Origin: Eleginops maclovinus
Lineage: Eukaryota; Chordata; Actinopteri; Perciformes; Eleginopidae
Direction: 5' to 3'
Assembly (NCBI RefSeq): GCF_036324505.1
Contig: NC_086368.1
Location: 24,232,878 to 24,296,877, forward strand
Length of the DNA: 64,000 bases
This document shows, piece by piece, positions 24,666-36,300 of this stretch; position 1 is the stretch's first letter; every line of letters begins with the position of its first letter. A program made the translations under genes and the position numbers. A model generated the notes under the pieces. That model saw only the letters and a list, made by a program, of their open reading frames with translations. It did no database searches and had not been told where the DNA came from.

Positions 24666-25016
24666 TAGGATTTTAGCTTTATTTTACGTATTTTAAATGA
24701 CTGTGTTTCAGTTTTAGAAAGGATAAGACCATAAAGATACTAACCGAGGAATTTGGCAAACTTACCGCAGCGCATTGCCATTACAGTCACGCAAAACGTT
24801 AGCTAACCGTTAGTACACACAAGCTAGCTAATGTTTTTAGCTAACACAACAACACAGGGATGACGTTTAAAATAACTTAGCCATGCCGTGAGTTTTTCTA
24901 ACTCCCTGTACTTTGGGTGTTATTAAGTATCTCTCATACTCATGTTTGTATTTGTAGTCCTGTAGAAGCTTCTTAATGGGTCAGGAGACTGTTTCTTGGT
25001 TGCTCCTTGCCTGCAG

Positions 25017-25045
25017 AGAGAAGACAGAAACAGGTGTGGACGGAG
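25017..25045 (+). other. Candidate 29-bp second exon of the orphan transcription unit
   Basis: A strong polypyrimidine tract and acceptor (ggttgctccttgcctgcag) precede 25017 and a strong donor (gtatgt) follows 25045. Joined to the exon ending at 24626 the frame from ATG 24568 stays open. The resulting short peptide is not recognised, so this may equally be a 5' UTR exon or chance. Confidence 0.2.
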
Positions 25046-25202
25046 GTATGTCATTTCCACCCCTACTAATCACACGCTTGGCCTATATAGAGCTCCTGCA
25101 GATGATGTCATATATGCTGGTCACGTGACGAGATACGACAGGGGCAGCCATTTTGGCAGTCATCGCGGCAGTAAATTGACAGGCACTGGCAGACTGTCAA
25201 GG

Positions 25203-25662
25203 ATGGTGGATAACTGCTGTGCACCAGGTTGCACAAATAGGCGTGGGAAAAAGAAAGGTGTATCGTATTATCGCATTCCTAAAGACGCGGAGAGGAGGGA
25301 GAAGTGGATTGGAGCGATTAAAAGAGCCAGGAGCCTTCAGAAAAAGACTGAAAGATGGGACCCCCCGGCCGTTGGCTTTCGCTTATGCAGTGATCACTTC
25401 ATATCAGGTGGGTGAAGGAATACAGTACAATGCTACAAAAAGTTTCTGGTCAGTTTAATTAAATTTAATTAGTTTAATTTAAGAAGTAGCACCCAGTTAT
25501 TATAGCTAACGGACACTGTGATGTCCCTTTTTAACTCAACAAGTGTGGCTCTGGCGCAGCCTAGCCAGTTAGCAAGTTAGCTTGTAGCAAGCTAGTGGTA
25601 AACAAACCCGTGTTGAAATATTCCTTCTTATTTTGTAGGGAGAAAGAGTGATAATCTCTCGC
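25203..25662 (+). pseudogene. THAP-domain gene, exon 1 plus start of exon 2, truncated
   Basis: Exon 1 (25203-25407) encodes a nearly complete THAP zinc finger: Cys-Ala-Pro-Gly-Cys near the start, a Lys-Trp-Ile segment, a Pro-Pro segment, and Cys-Ser-Asp-His-Phe. This is the C2CH DNA-binding fold used by P-element-type transposases and THAP proteins. A phase-1 donor follows at 25408. An acceptor (ttattttgtag) before 25639 leads to RKSDNLSH, the usual continuation of the THAP fold; the frame then runs into a stop at the deletion junction. Not functional as it stands. Confidence 0.65.
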
Positions 25663-25668
25663 ACTGCA

Positions 25669-25755
25669 GTAGCTATCCAAGCTAAAAAACATGCTAACGT
25701 GACACTTCCGTAGCTAGCCAAGCTAATAAACAAACAATGCTAACGTGACACTGCC
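25669..25755 (+). repeat. Tandem duplication at the deletion junction of the relic transposon
   Basis: Two adjacent copies (25669-25709 and 25710-25755) of a segment reading gtagctat/gccaagcta...aaaca...atgctaacgtgacact. The second copy carries a 5-bp insertion. Confidence 0.75.
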
Positions 25756-25783
25756 TATCAAACTGGAATAATTTAATACTTAC

Positions 25784-26131
25784 CCTTGCAGTGATGATGC
25801 CGAAGTTTTTGGATGTAAGACTCCACAGTTGAATGTTGTTTACGAAGCCGGACTGACACCATTTGTAAGCCTCCAAGCTTTTGTACGCTCTGAGGGAGTC
25901 TCCTGAGTACACTGATGGAAAGCTTACAAGATAGCTGTGGATGTCTGCGTAGCGCAAGTCGGGTACATCGTCTTCAGAGCAGGAGGTTATGCTCTTGAAA
26001 AGCACACCGGGTGAATTATATGGGTCGCTTATATTTAATCTCTCTAATTTTGTACTATAAAGCCGAATTTCACTTGAATTAAAATGAGAAGTATACTCGC
26101 TCGGTAAGAAAACACTGGCACCGGTGGTCAT
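25784..26131 (-). pseudogene. First coding exon of a SWIM/YqaJ-type transposon protein (inferred), remainder missing
   Basis: Read on the minus strand from ATG at 26131, a 116-codon exon ends at a consensus donor (GTAAGT, + strand 25783-25778). It contains DLRYADIHSYLVSFPSVY, then RAYKSLEAYKW and a FGIITAR end. The Leu-Lys-Ala-Tyr-Lys-Ser-Leu-Glu-Ala-Tyr segment resembles, from memory, the region upstream of the SWIM zinc finger in fish and cnidarian transposon proteins that also carry a YqaJ-type nuclease. No further exon is present. Confidence 0.5.
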
Positions 26132-26249
26132 GTTGACTGCCAAAATGGTGGCTCCCAACCAAAAGTCACGTGACCGCAGGAGCTCTATACAGCAGTACAC
26201 CACATTATGTGTACCACCTGCAGTATGTTTAAACAGAATCATTTTATTA

Positions 26250-26893
26250 CGTTTATGAATTCTACATTTTTGCTTTACACCTTTTTAAGATTTTAACATC
26301 ATTATTATTATTATAAAATTAAACCAAATCATCTTTTCACATCTAACAGAAAAAATGATTTCCTGAAACTCCTTGTTCGCTTTGTTTTAGCTGTTTAGTA
26401 CGGAGAATAAAGCTTTTCTCATTTTTAAATATGAAGTATGTGGACAATATGTAATTGCATTTTATCCATACGACTTTAACTTAGGTCTTATCAGCCAGTC
26501 TAAAAGATAACTGAAGGATTCACCTTTTACTATAAAATGCAAGTTAATTGATGAAAGTTCACAATACCTTTTACTAATCACATTTTTGTTTTTATTTCAA
26601 ATTTTTAATTGAAGAATTCCATGAATGACATACAATGATGTATTTATTTTTGTCATTGTGTAAAGCTTTGTTGAAATGTAACATAATTTAGCACACACTA
26701 AGCTATCAGGTCATTTATTAGGTGATGTAGTAACTCTTACGATGCTGAGTAGTGACTGGTTGGTCATATATGTATTCTATAAATGAAGAACACACACTTT
26801 CTCTCTATGTTGTCCTTTTATATCCGTCATTCGGATTTATGTGTTTTGCATTTGTTGAACATTTTCCTATGCAGAGTCTAAAATGTATTGTCT

Positions 26894-26976
<83 letters not shown>

Positions 26977-27400
26977 AACACTGTACTGTAACAACTCACC
27001 AGCTCTTATTACATGGCTCTGGTGTGTGTACTAAATATCCAGGGCAAGTGTGTTGACCCCAGTCATGTCGGAAGTTCAGGAGTTGAGAGGGATTTTATTA
27101 AGGGGATCTTTGCAGAGGTGTTTGCTTGTGTGTGTCTGTCTCTTTGTATGTGTGTGTTTGTGTAAGCTTTACTGATTAACACCAGATGTGCGGGGCTCAG
27201 GGTGTCGGCGATAGCTTGAGAGGGCCCCACTGTATTCCATTCGGCCCTGGTTGAAGAAAATGCTACAGCGACCTCTTCACACATGGTTGACATTAATATC
27301 TTTGCTGTTCCTCCCCCAGATCATCGCAAGGTTAGAAACATCAGGTCAGACTAAGAGTTCAATAAGGAGGTCATGCAGAAGAGCAGGGAGTTAGTGTAGG
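26250..27400. other. Intergenic sequence, no gene seen
   Basis: AT-rich sequence with the (TG)39 array at 26897-26974 and a looser TG-rich stretch near 27120-27170. No exon or RNA gene is supported. Confidence 0.6.
26897..26974. repeat. (TG)39 microsatellite
   Basis: Uninterrupted 78-bp TG array in non-coding DNA. Confidence 0.95.
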
Positions 27401-27412
27401 TCTGCTGCTGCA

Positions 27413-27426
27413 CCACCAGAGGGCGG
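27413..27426 (+). promoter_or_regulatory. CTCF-like site
   Basis: CCACCAGAGGGCGG agrees with the CTCF core consensus CCASYAGRKGGCRS at every position. It lies between the itih cluster and the gene-poor region. Confidence 0.45.
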
Positions 27427-27429
27427 GAG

Positions 27430-30400
27430 AGAGCTGCAGTACATCTGCAGTCTCTCAACTCAGGTCCCTCAGTCTGACAACTGAGGACTCCTATATTATT
27501 TTCGAGCAGTTTTTCAGTTCCTATAAAGTTATTTGTATTGAAAGCGTTGGAACATTTTAAAGAGAATTAGTCACGTGAAAAAGTTCTGCAATATTTTGAG
27601 GCGAGACTAAAATCAAGTTGCTGTGTGTTAGTGCTGCGTACTGTATCAGGATTACCCTTTTCAATAATAATTCTTATTTATTTATTTTTATTATATTATT
27701 TATAACCCTAACCCTAACAGCCAAAAATCAAAGATGTTAAATATTGCACAAAAAAAAAAAAATGTTTAGATTATTTGTTATAAATACACCAAATTCCATA
27801 TAAGATTGAAAGATAACTTGATTATTGAAAATGGCAATGATTAAATGACCATTGACTAACTGTGCAACAGATTTTTCCACCCCTAATTGTGAGTATTGAT
27901 AAGTGTTGCAATGGATTTAATAGAAAGTAATTGCCGTTTCTCTTCCTTTATTTTGACAAGTTTTGAATGTAAATAAGTCTCAAAATGAATGTTTCATGAT
28001 AAATGTTTGACCTAGATAACAATTTTTCTTTGTAGTTTGCAAAACTTGAACATGCAAAAAGTCCTTCCTTCAAACATCAGTGCAGTGAGACCTTTGTCTG
28101 AACGCTCCACTTTGTCACAACTTATTATTTCATGTGACTTCTTCAACTTTCTTGAACCCTTTCCTCCGTCCTCACCTCCCAGGTCTCACCCCCTCTCCTC
28201 GCCCGTCTCTCTACCTTTTGTCCCTGTGTGAATATTTCACATTGCTGCTGCCGCTGGTGCATGATGCTGGGGACTGAGCGCTCATTGTGTGTACGCAGTG
28301 TGGGTGCTGCGGTATGCAGCTCCTCGGCGTGTGGTGTGTCGTGACAGGCGTGTGGCTGCTGACGCCAGCCGGCCGCCTGCCTGTCTGTCTGTACGGTTAC
28401 ACCTGACCGACGCTGACATCGCTTTACCCACACACACACATGTTAAAACATTCACACACGTGCTCACATATACATTGCACCACGAGACATGAAGCCCAAA
28501 AGTGAAATAAGGTTCACCGACTCCTCGCCACTGTACTCAGCCCACTGGGCCCTTCAGTACAGGAGGTTGCTATGGAGCATGGTGTTGCCTTTGATGTTCT
28601 GCTGACTTTGCAAGTTAATTTGTGTTTAGTTAATTTAGTTAGCAGGTGATCTAAGTTTTAAAAAGCAACCTGCATGATTATAATGTAATTAAAACACAGC
28701 TGCGTAGTTCAATATTTAAGCAGATTTATACTGTTAATAATACATAATATTTATAAAGTGCTTTTCCCAGTGTTCGCAGGTGCTTTACAAGGAAATAAGA
28801 GAAAAAAATAACAACAAAAACAGTCCTGAGCTTTGCTTTTGATTCTCCAGCACATGCACCTATATGTTTATTCTAAATTTAGTCTAACCTTCTAGCAAGA
28901 TCTTTTGTTCTGGTATTTGTTTTAAATTGAAAATGCATTATTGGGTTTTTATTGGTTTTTGAAATGTTCTGTGCAGGTCTGTTCAGAAATGCAGCGAAGG
29001 CCAGGCAATATTGCAGCGCACTGTGGCGTAATCCTCGGTATTTAGTGTGTTCCCTCAGACCGGCCGAGGTGAAAAGTTGAACCTGGTGTTGACCTTCTCT
29101 TGAGAGAGGGCTTAGCTCCGAAGTCAGGCGCAGGCCAAACGCACAGGGAGGATATTCTCAAGTTCCTCTTTCCCTCCCTCACGTGCACCGCTGCTATCCA
29201 CGGGCACCGTCCCCTCCCACACGGAAACAATTAGCATCTGTGATAAGATGTTGTACATATTTCCAACCTCTTTATCTCGTCGGTTTTGTTTGTTTGTTTT
29301 TCCAACATGACAAAAGTCTCGTGTCCTCCTGTCATGGCACTGTTAATCACAATTACATCTCATCTAGGTGCATGGAGTTGCAGAGAGAGAAGGAAGGAGA
29401 AATAGACTGAGAGGGACCTTCTGTTTATCACTGCAGGGAGTTGAATTCCAGATGGAGAGATAATGAAGAGAACAAGCAAACAATTATGCAAAAATAGACA
29501 GAGTTGGGGGGAAAAGCAAGCGCAGACTGACAGACAACAAGAATGATGTTTGGGCCAAACCAGACACGTATTTTATTTGCACTCCCAGGAGACCAGTTCA
29601 AAAAGGATCTGCATTGTCACAAGGAGCAGAAACTACGATACTACTAAAAAGGAAAAAGCTTTTGTGTTTCAAAAAATAAATAATGTAATAATACATTTCA
29701 GAAGTATGATCTAAAAAAGTCCCACCATGAACTAACAGGCTTTATTTAGCATCTTTAGTTCTTTCTGTTTGGTTGAAGGAAAAGGAACGTTAATCACAAA
29801 GAGTTACACTTCTTATCATGTATCGTATCATATGCGAGAGACTTGCTGATCCACACTATATCCGTTTAAAGCAACTTGACCCAGATTGCAAAACCAAAAC
29901 TGTCTGAACAAGTCTGATATTCTTCCAGTCCAGCGGAGCAGGAGAATATATGGCCTTAAGATACGAGTCCGACAGTAGATGTTGAGTCGTGCTGCACTCC
30001 GTTCTCCATCTGTTTTAGTTTTGGAGTGGTTATGATAACCTCAGCCTGACCCCTGATTGGGCTAATCTCACCCTCATCTTCTCTCGCTGGTCAGCTGACA
30101 GAACGCCGCGCTGTGATTGGTCGACACGCTGCTGAGGAAGAGGAATTTGTTTAGCATTGTGTTGAAGTCATAGCTAGCCACTGAGAAGTTTAGTCTACCG
30201 TCCGAACCATAGCAAAGCTTCAAAACACAAAAACAGAAGGAATGTTTAGGGTGACTATTCAAAGACACAAACATGTTGGCTTTCTCAGGCAGTAGCAAAC
30301 AAAATACCGCTCCCCTGCAGTGCATGTAAAGCAGAACTAAATGTCCCATAATAACAATGTGTGTATTCAGTGCAGTGCTTACAGTAACAGTTGTTGTAAC

Positions 30401-31300
30401 GTGAAATGAGTTGAACTTTCCCTGTGTCTGGAGCTTTTCCCCCTTTAACTCCCAAAATAAGGATCCTTTTAAATGAAGTTATTGTAGTTACAGTATTTCT
30501 GAATAGCTGTGAGGGACAGGCCGCTGTGCAGTAGCTGCTCAAGGCACTCTGTTTGGAGGGCTTAAGTCCAGCCAGATTAGATCAGAGGACCACTCTGTTT
30601 GTTTGTTTTGATTTGGGAGGGGCCAGGCTCCTGAGGGATAGCCCCCCTCCTCTCTCAACCAGCACTCTGCTATCCCTCCCCAGGATTCCCCTTCAGGGCA
30701 CAGTCGACTGGAGCCCCTCTGACCCCTCTGTCACCCCGTCCTAACCCACGATAGCCAAGGCATCCTGGGAACATAAGAAAGAAAATGAAGGAAGACTCTG
30801 CTGTGTTTCAGCGTCCCGCACAACCAAATCACAACCAGACCCGTTCGTCCAGGGGGTGTAGGCAGTGCCACCCAGGCAGGCAGCGCCTCTGGCCCTTGTC
30901 GGCCCAAGAAGAGGTTCACCCGGCGGGTTGACCTCTCTTTCATCTGCTTGTTGGTCTGATGTGTTCTCTCACTCCCAGTGCTGCTTCAAGAGAAAGGTAT
31001 TAGCTTAGCGAAGAGCTTGGCCGAAGGCCATTCGGGCTGCCAGCGTGTTGCGTAATCATCATCATCAGAAGTTCTTTATAATTTTACGTTCAAAAATACA
31101 GCATCTAAAACTGTGTCAGTTCTAATTTGGGGTAGCATGCATAGGGTCCAAATTTGATTAAAATGAGCTTTGTTACTGTGAGTCTGCCATTGGCTTGAAC
31201 ACAGCCAATTTGGCGTCTTTATAATCACATGATGTTCGGCGACTGTTTGAGCTCCGTTGTCTAGCCCTCTGGGTCTCATGATTACTCTCTTTCCACCTAT
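27430..31300. other. Gene-poor region, block 1
   Basis: No supported exon. A GC-richer stretch lies at about 28140-28450 and another at 30540-30960. A decayed repeat with ttataaagtgcttttccca...ggtgctttacaagg words is at about 28735-28825. Open frames are short and have no recognisable domain. Confidence 0.5.
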
Positions 31301-34300
31301 TCCCCTTTTCTTGAAACACTAAGCCCATTTTTTACTTCCATGTATCCGTCTGTCCTGGCTCGATGAATAGCAACAGCCAAGGGTGTACACCTTCACACTT
31401 ATACACACACACACACACACACACACACAGATGCACACAGACGCACACACACACCCCTCTGCTGACCTCTTCTTCATTCCCACCAGAGCCTGGGGTGAGG
31501 CAGCATGGCACCAGACAGTTATTCAAACCCTCAGGCAGCTTCACAACAGGTCGGAGACGCAGACAGAGAGAGGGATGTATTCACAGCTGATTATTCACAG
31601 ATTAACTGGTGTCTTCACTTCAGAAGTAAGGCTTTGTGAAGAAGCCTTTTTATATAATATTAAATGATTACCGAGCATTGTTAGTTGTATTTTACATCAA
31701 CATTTTCTTTAGAAATATAGCAACTACATACTAAAACTTAGAAACTAATTTGCTTCTTTAATTGACTTTAATTATTTCCTTTGTAGATTCCCTTTTAGTC
31801 TTTAAACCAATGTATTTAGAAACGGGGAAAAAACATGTTATTCAGCCATAAATTAATTTTGTTTTTTATTACGTTTCATTTCTTTTTAATCCCATGAAAC
31901 AGGAAATAAAAGCAGAGGGATGCTGTGATTGGATTAAAAGTGGTCTTTGTAAACATTGTGACCCATGTCTTTGACACACCTCCTCTCTGCTCTTGAAGAA
32001 AGTCTCTTCATAAGAGGAACGCCGAGAGATGAAGGAGGACACGGGATGGGGAGGCAGACTTTGGAGTCTTTGTTAGGCACGTGGGCCTGTGTTTTGTGTC
32101 CGTTTTGTTCTTCTAAATCCTCCTTGGTTTGTGTTTGTCTCCGAGCTCTGCTTTGAGCGATTAGGGACGAGGGTTTGAACGGCTCAGTTAAACGAAGACA
32201 TAATTTCAGCCTTTATTGTGGCTTTGAATAGTCTTTCTTTGTATCAATAAATGACACTGGTTTTGAATATTAGCTTTATTAAAAGTTTGTTTCTTTAAAG
32301 AGAAATAGCCCAAAGGGTTCACAGAATTTCACTGTTGTGTTTGTCTTGCGGCTGCTTTGCTCTTTATGGGATGAGAGTATATTGTATTGGACAAGTGATG
32401 TCAGTAAACCATGCCACCAGAGATGAGCCATATCACAAGAGGCATCGCTAGAAATCTGAGTTGTGCCATTAGACAGAGAGAAAGGCAGTATCTTGAGCGA
32501 GAGAGAGTAAAAGGGGAGAGACACAGAACGGATTGTTCCACAACAGACTGACGGACCTTTTAGCCTTATCTTCCTGAGCTACTCTTACAGAAAACCAAGA
32601 AGAGAAGGGAAAAGAATGCCCTGCTCTTTCTCTGCCTCCCATTTCCCATTCTCTCATTTCTCCTGTCTGCCTCTCCCTTCCTTCTTCATTTCTTCTTCCT
32701 CTTTTGTCCATCAGTCTTTACCCAGCGTTTCTTAAAAATCCTCTTAACCCTTGCTCTCCTTTCATTGTCCCCTTTCCTCAATATCTTACCTTGATGTTTT
32801 AATATCTTGTTTCTTCGCTCGCCCGCTATTATCTTATCCGTCTTCAGACTCTAAGAGCTCATTGCTCCTACAGATTGTTAAAAGGTGGACTTGTAAGCCG
32901 CCTCCGAGTCCCGACATCACTTGGCTGTTAGTGTTACACGCTCTGTAAAATAGATCCCTCTCTCCATCTCAGGATCACACTGTATGCATGACAGCCATTC
33001 AGGAGGGGCACCCTACATACGCAGGCCCAGTTGCCTTTACAAGAGCATCTTATTTGCATTTGTTTACATGTGCCACTCTGTGCACATTTGGATTTGCTGC
33101 ATGTCATAAATGTTTTTGGTTGCCCAGATCCTGATATACACAGACACAGACACACACACGCAACAGTATTTGGTTGTGATGACACCGTGAGTCGTCCCTC
33201 TCCTCCCTCTCTGACAGAATGAAACGGATGGATAATTAGATATCAAAGGGAGGCAGGCAGGGTGTGGTGCGGCGCGCGGGCCCCTACGATGGTAAAGCAC
33301 TTATTAATGAGATAGGCCTTATCTGCTCTCCTCCCAGGAATTCTGCCTTTGATCGGCCCCGACTCCGGACTTAATACATTTTTGATTGATAGGCCGAGAT
33401 GACAGAGAGAGGCGGCGTGGATGGGGTAGGTGGTTGGGAGGGGGTGTGTGCGTATGGTACGAGGGGGGGCAACCCTCAGATGCAACTGTAACGATGCCCT
33501 TCACATGATTAAATAACTTTATGACAATAGTGTTTCAGATACATTAAGATGAGCAGAACTTGTTTGCATGGTGAATACATTTCAGTTTCACAGGCATACT
33601 TTATAAACAGACTCTCACACACACACACACACACTCACGCACACACACACCCCTTCACATTCCTCTGCCCACATAGACATAAATCCCCTAAAGACAACCC
33701 AAACAGACAGGCCTATTCAGTCACCTTAACCCCGACTATAACTCACACACCGGGGCACCAGGAAATCTTTTCCCTAAGACAGAGCAGGCGAGGGGCAGGC
33801 CTGTGGAGGGGGACTGAGATAAGGCCCTATCCCCGTCTAGAGATGAGTTATAGCCCACCCAGGAGGATGTGGCTAGCAACGACCCACCCGGACACGCAGC
33901 TCGGCTCGCTGGGATTGGTAGGGATGGTGTACTCCCGTTAGTGAGGCGGCTTCATGGACAGAGATAACAGCCCCGCTCTCAATAACACCTTGACCAGAGG
34001 GAGGAGAGGCAACCTCGAATCAGTGAGCCTACACACGCACAGACACACACACATACACGCACACACACACACACACAGTGCCACACAGATCATACACTAC
34101 ACCACCTTCGTCTCTCAGCCCGACTCAGAGGTGACTGAGCGTAACCATTACAGCGCCGTGTCACCTTGTTATGAGTCTCTGTCAGTGTGAGTCGTCGGGT
34201 AAATTAAAGAAGCCATAACCGCTGCTCCATCAATGCCGAGTTACCCCCACTCATTTATTACCATGCCAACGGGTACGGGGAGAACCCGTCCCCCATCAAG

Positions 34301-36300
34301 TGAACCGATCGATCAATGTGACCGCACATTTCAGCTCTCCAAATCAATCACACTAACAAAGGCAGGTGAAGGAAGAGGTGGTTGTTGGTTTTTGTCAGAG
34401 TACTACAGGTATGTGTCCCAATGAGTCACGAGAAAACATACCCTCTGATGTCCTGAGACAAAGACTCCAACTTTATCGAACTTCAGATTTTGCAGTCCAA
34501 TGCATCGATCGCCGTCCAATTATCAAATGTGACTTTGTGATGTTATTATTTAGGTTTTAACTTGGTTTAACACTTTATAATGAGCTGGAAATTGAATTGT
34601 GAAAGGTGGTCGAAGAATAACCAAAGGCAGATTTTTTGAAACTCGCACATCAAAGTTTTTGTTCAACATACAGACCGAGCCCTGATGCTGGACGCAGCGT
34701 GAGAGTGCTGCTCCACGAGAAACATGATGAAACGGCGAACAGAGAAGGGGTGGGAAGCGAGACAGCGCGAGGAGGGGTTAGATGATAAGAGTAGGAAGAA
34801 CTGATAGAGTGGAAGAAACCGTGTAGAGAAAGAAAATGATTAAAAACAGCAATCACCCGTCGGAGACTGATAAACCAACCAGTCGTTAATTGGAAGCGTG
34901 CAACTCGTGGGGATACGGTTGGATTAGGTTCACTTCTTCCCCTCCTTTCTTTCTCTGTCTCCTCCTCCGTGGACTTAAATGTCTCAAAGACACATTTCTT
35001 TATCAACAGTTACAATTATTACAATTAATATAGTTTCTACTCCTTCACATTCGCCGTCCAATGGAGTGAAAAACTGTATGGACACTTTAATAGAGTTCCT
35101 CCTCTGCTACTGTACGTCTGAAACAAAACTCGGGAAGACAAAATACCGCTTGTGAGCGAGGGAAATGAAAAATGAAGAGAATCAGAGAAGGAGAGACAAA
35201 GAGCGGTGAGGTTGGAGCTATTTTTGAGTGATCTCGGCTTTTGGGGCATATAGGAGATGGGAGATGGGCGGTGGTCCATAAACATAAGGCTGACAGCCCA
35301 CACATCACCCCGGCAGGTCTGGCTTGTGCTGCCTAGATAAAGCGGGGCTGCTTCCTCCTGTATCAACACCATCCATCATCCATCTCCCTCACCCTCACAT
35401 CAGCCTCTCACTCCCTACACCTGCCCCTCTGCCAGCTGCCTGTGTCCCTTTCCCCCAGCAAAGCTTTCATCCAACTTTAAACACCAATATCTGTATTTAT
35501 AAGCCCTTTTTATGAATATATTTAACTAGCTTTTCATGTTAACTCAAATCATACTCTTATGTTCTTTTGATGCAACGATCCGTCTGAGCGTTATTTCCTC
35601 TGATTCTTAGTCCACTTTTATGTTGTGACATGGGGGGAGGGGGTTGGGCTCTTTAGTGAATCTCAAACTTTTAAAGGATGAGCATTAATCACTGATATGT
35701 CCGCCATCCTCTGTGCCTTTTCCTGTCACTGCTTATTTTTGGTTTGCAGCAGAGTCAACCCATCCTCACAAGTGACAGGAAGGGCATTGTTTCCTTTTAT
35801 TTTCTTTTTTTGATTTTCTGACTATTCATGTTTAATGTGTTTTGCTCGTCAAATCAGACAAAGCAGGAGTGTGACTGAGCTTTGGCAAAATAGCCTTTTC
35901 CAAAACTAGCCTGACAAAATATTAAACCACGATTTAGGACATTTTAGCCCCCTGAAAGTGACCCTTCAGGCCATCATTGTTCCCTCGTCAATTTGCTTTT
36001 TGTACGAGCATCTCCTTCTTTCTTTGTTGCTCGTGGGGAATGGAAATTATGCAAATGGAGATGGGCACTCTGAAGGAAAAATGTTGACATCTCCCATCCT
36101 TTCTGCCCCCTAAATACACACTCGTCATGCACACACCATTCAGCCAGCTCTCTTTTGGCCCAGTTTGGTGGGTCTGTCTCTTTTGGCTGTCTCTCAAGCA
36201 TACTTTAACTATTGTAGCCATATTGCCGGTACCACGTCTTTTCTTCTTTTCACTCTGATCCGTTTGAGCCTGACTGGACAGGTGCTGAGACAGGAGGACA
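31300..36300. other. Gene-poor region, block 2
   Basis: Short CA arrays at 31403-31429, about 33610-33650 and 34037-34078. The rest is unique-looking sequence with pyrimidine-rich stretches around 32580-32830 and 35380-35470. No exon is supported. Confidence 0.5.

Larger units (their letters stand above)
25086..26189. mobile_element. Relic DNA transposon carrying two convergent first exons (THAP and SWIM/YqaJ-type), internally deleted
   Basis: The ends are inverted: TATAGAGCTCCTGC (25086-25099) and its exact complement (26176-26189). The similarity continues inward, with GTCACGTGAC and CCATTTTGGCAGTCA shared by both sides and a 21-bp difference between them. No target-site duplication is evident. 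Inside, a THAP-domain exon points rightward and another first exon points leftward. The total of 1.1 kb is too short for a transposase, so this is a non-autonomous deletion derivative. Confidence 0.65.

Noticed and set aside
24996..25202. In-frame N-terminal extension of the THAP frame from an ATG at 24996
   Set aside because: It spans the terminal inverted repeat and the candidate splice junction at 25017-25045. THAP domains normally begin at the Met-Val/Pro directly before the first Cys.
27700..27720. Interstitial telomere-like ccctaaccctaac
   Set aside because: Only about two units; chance is sufficient.
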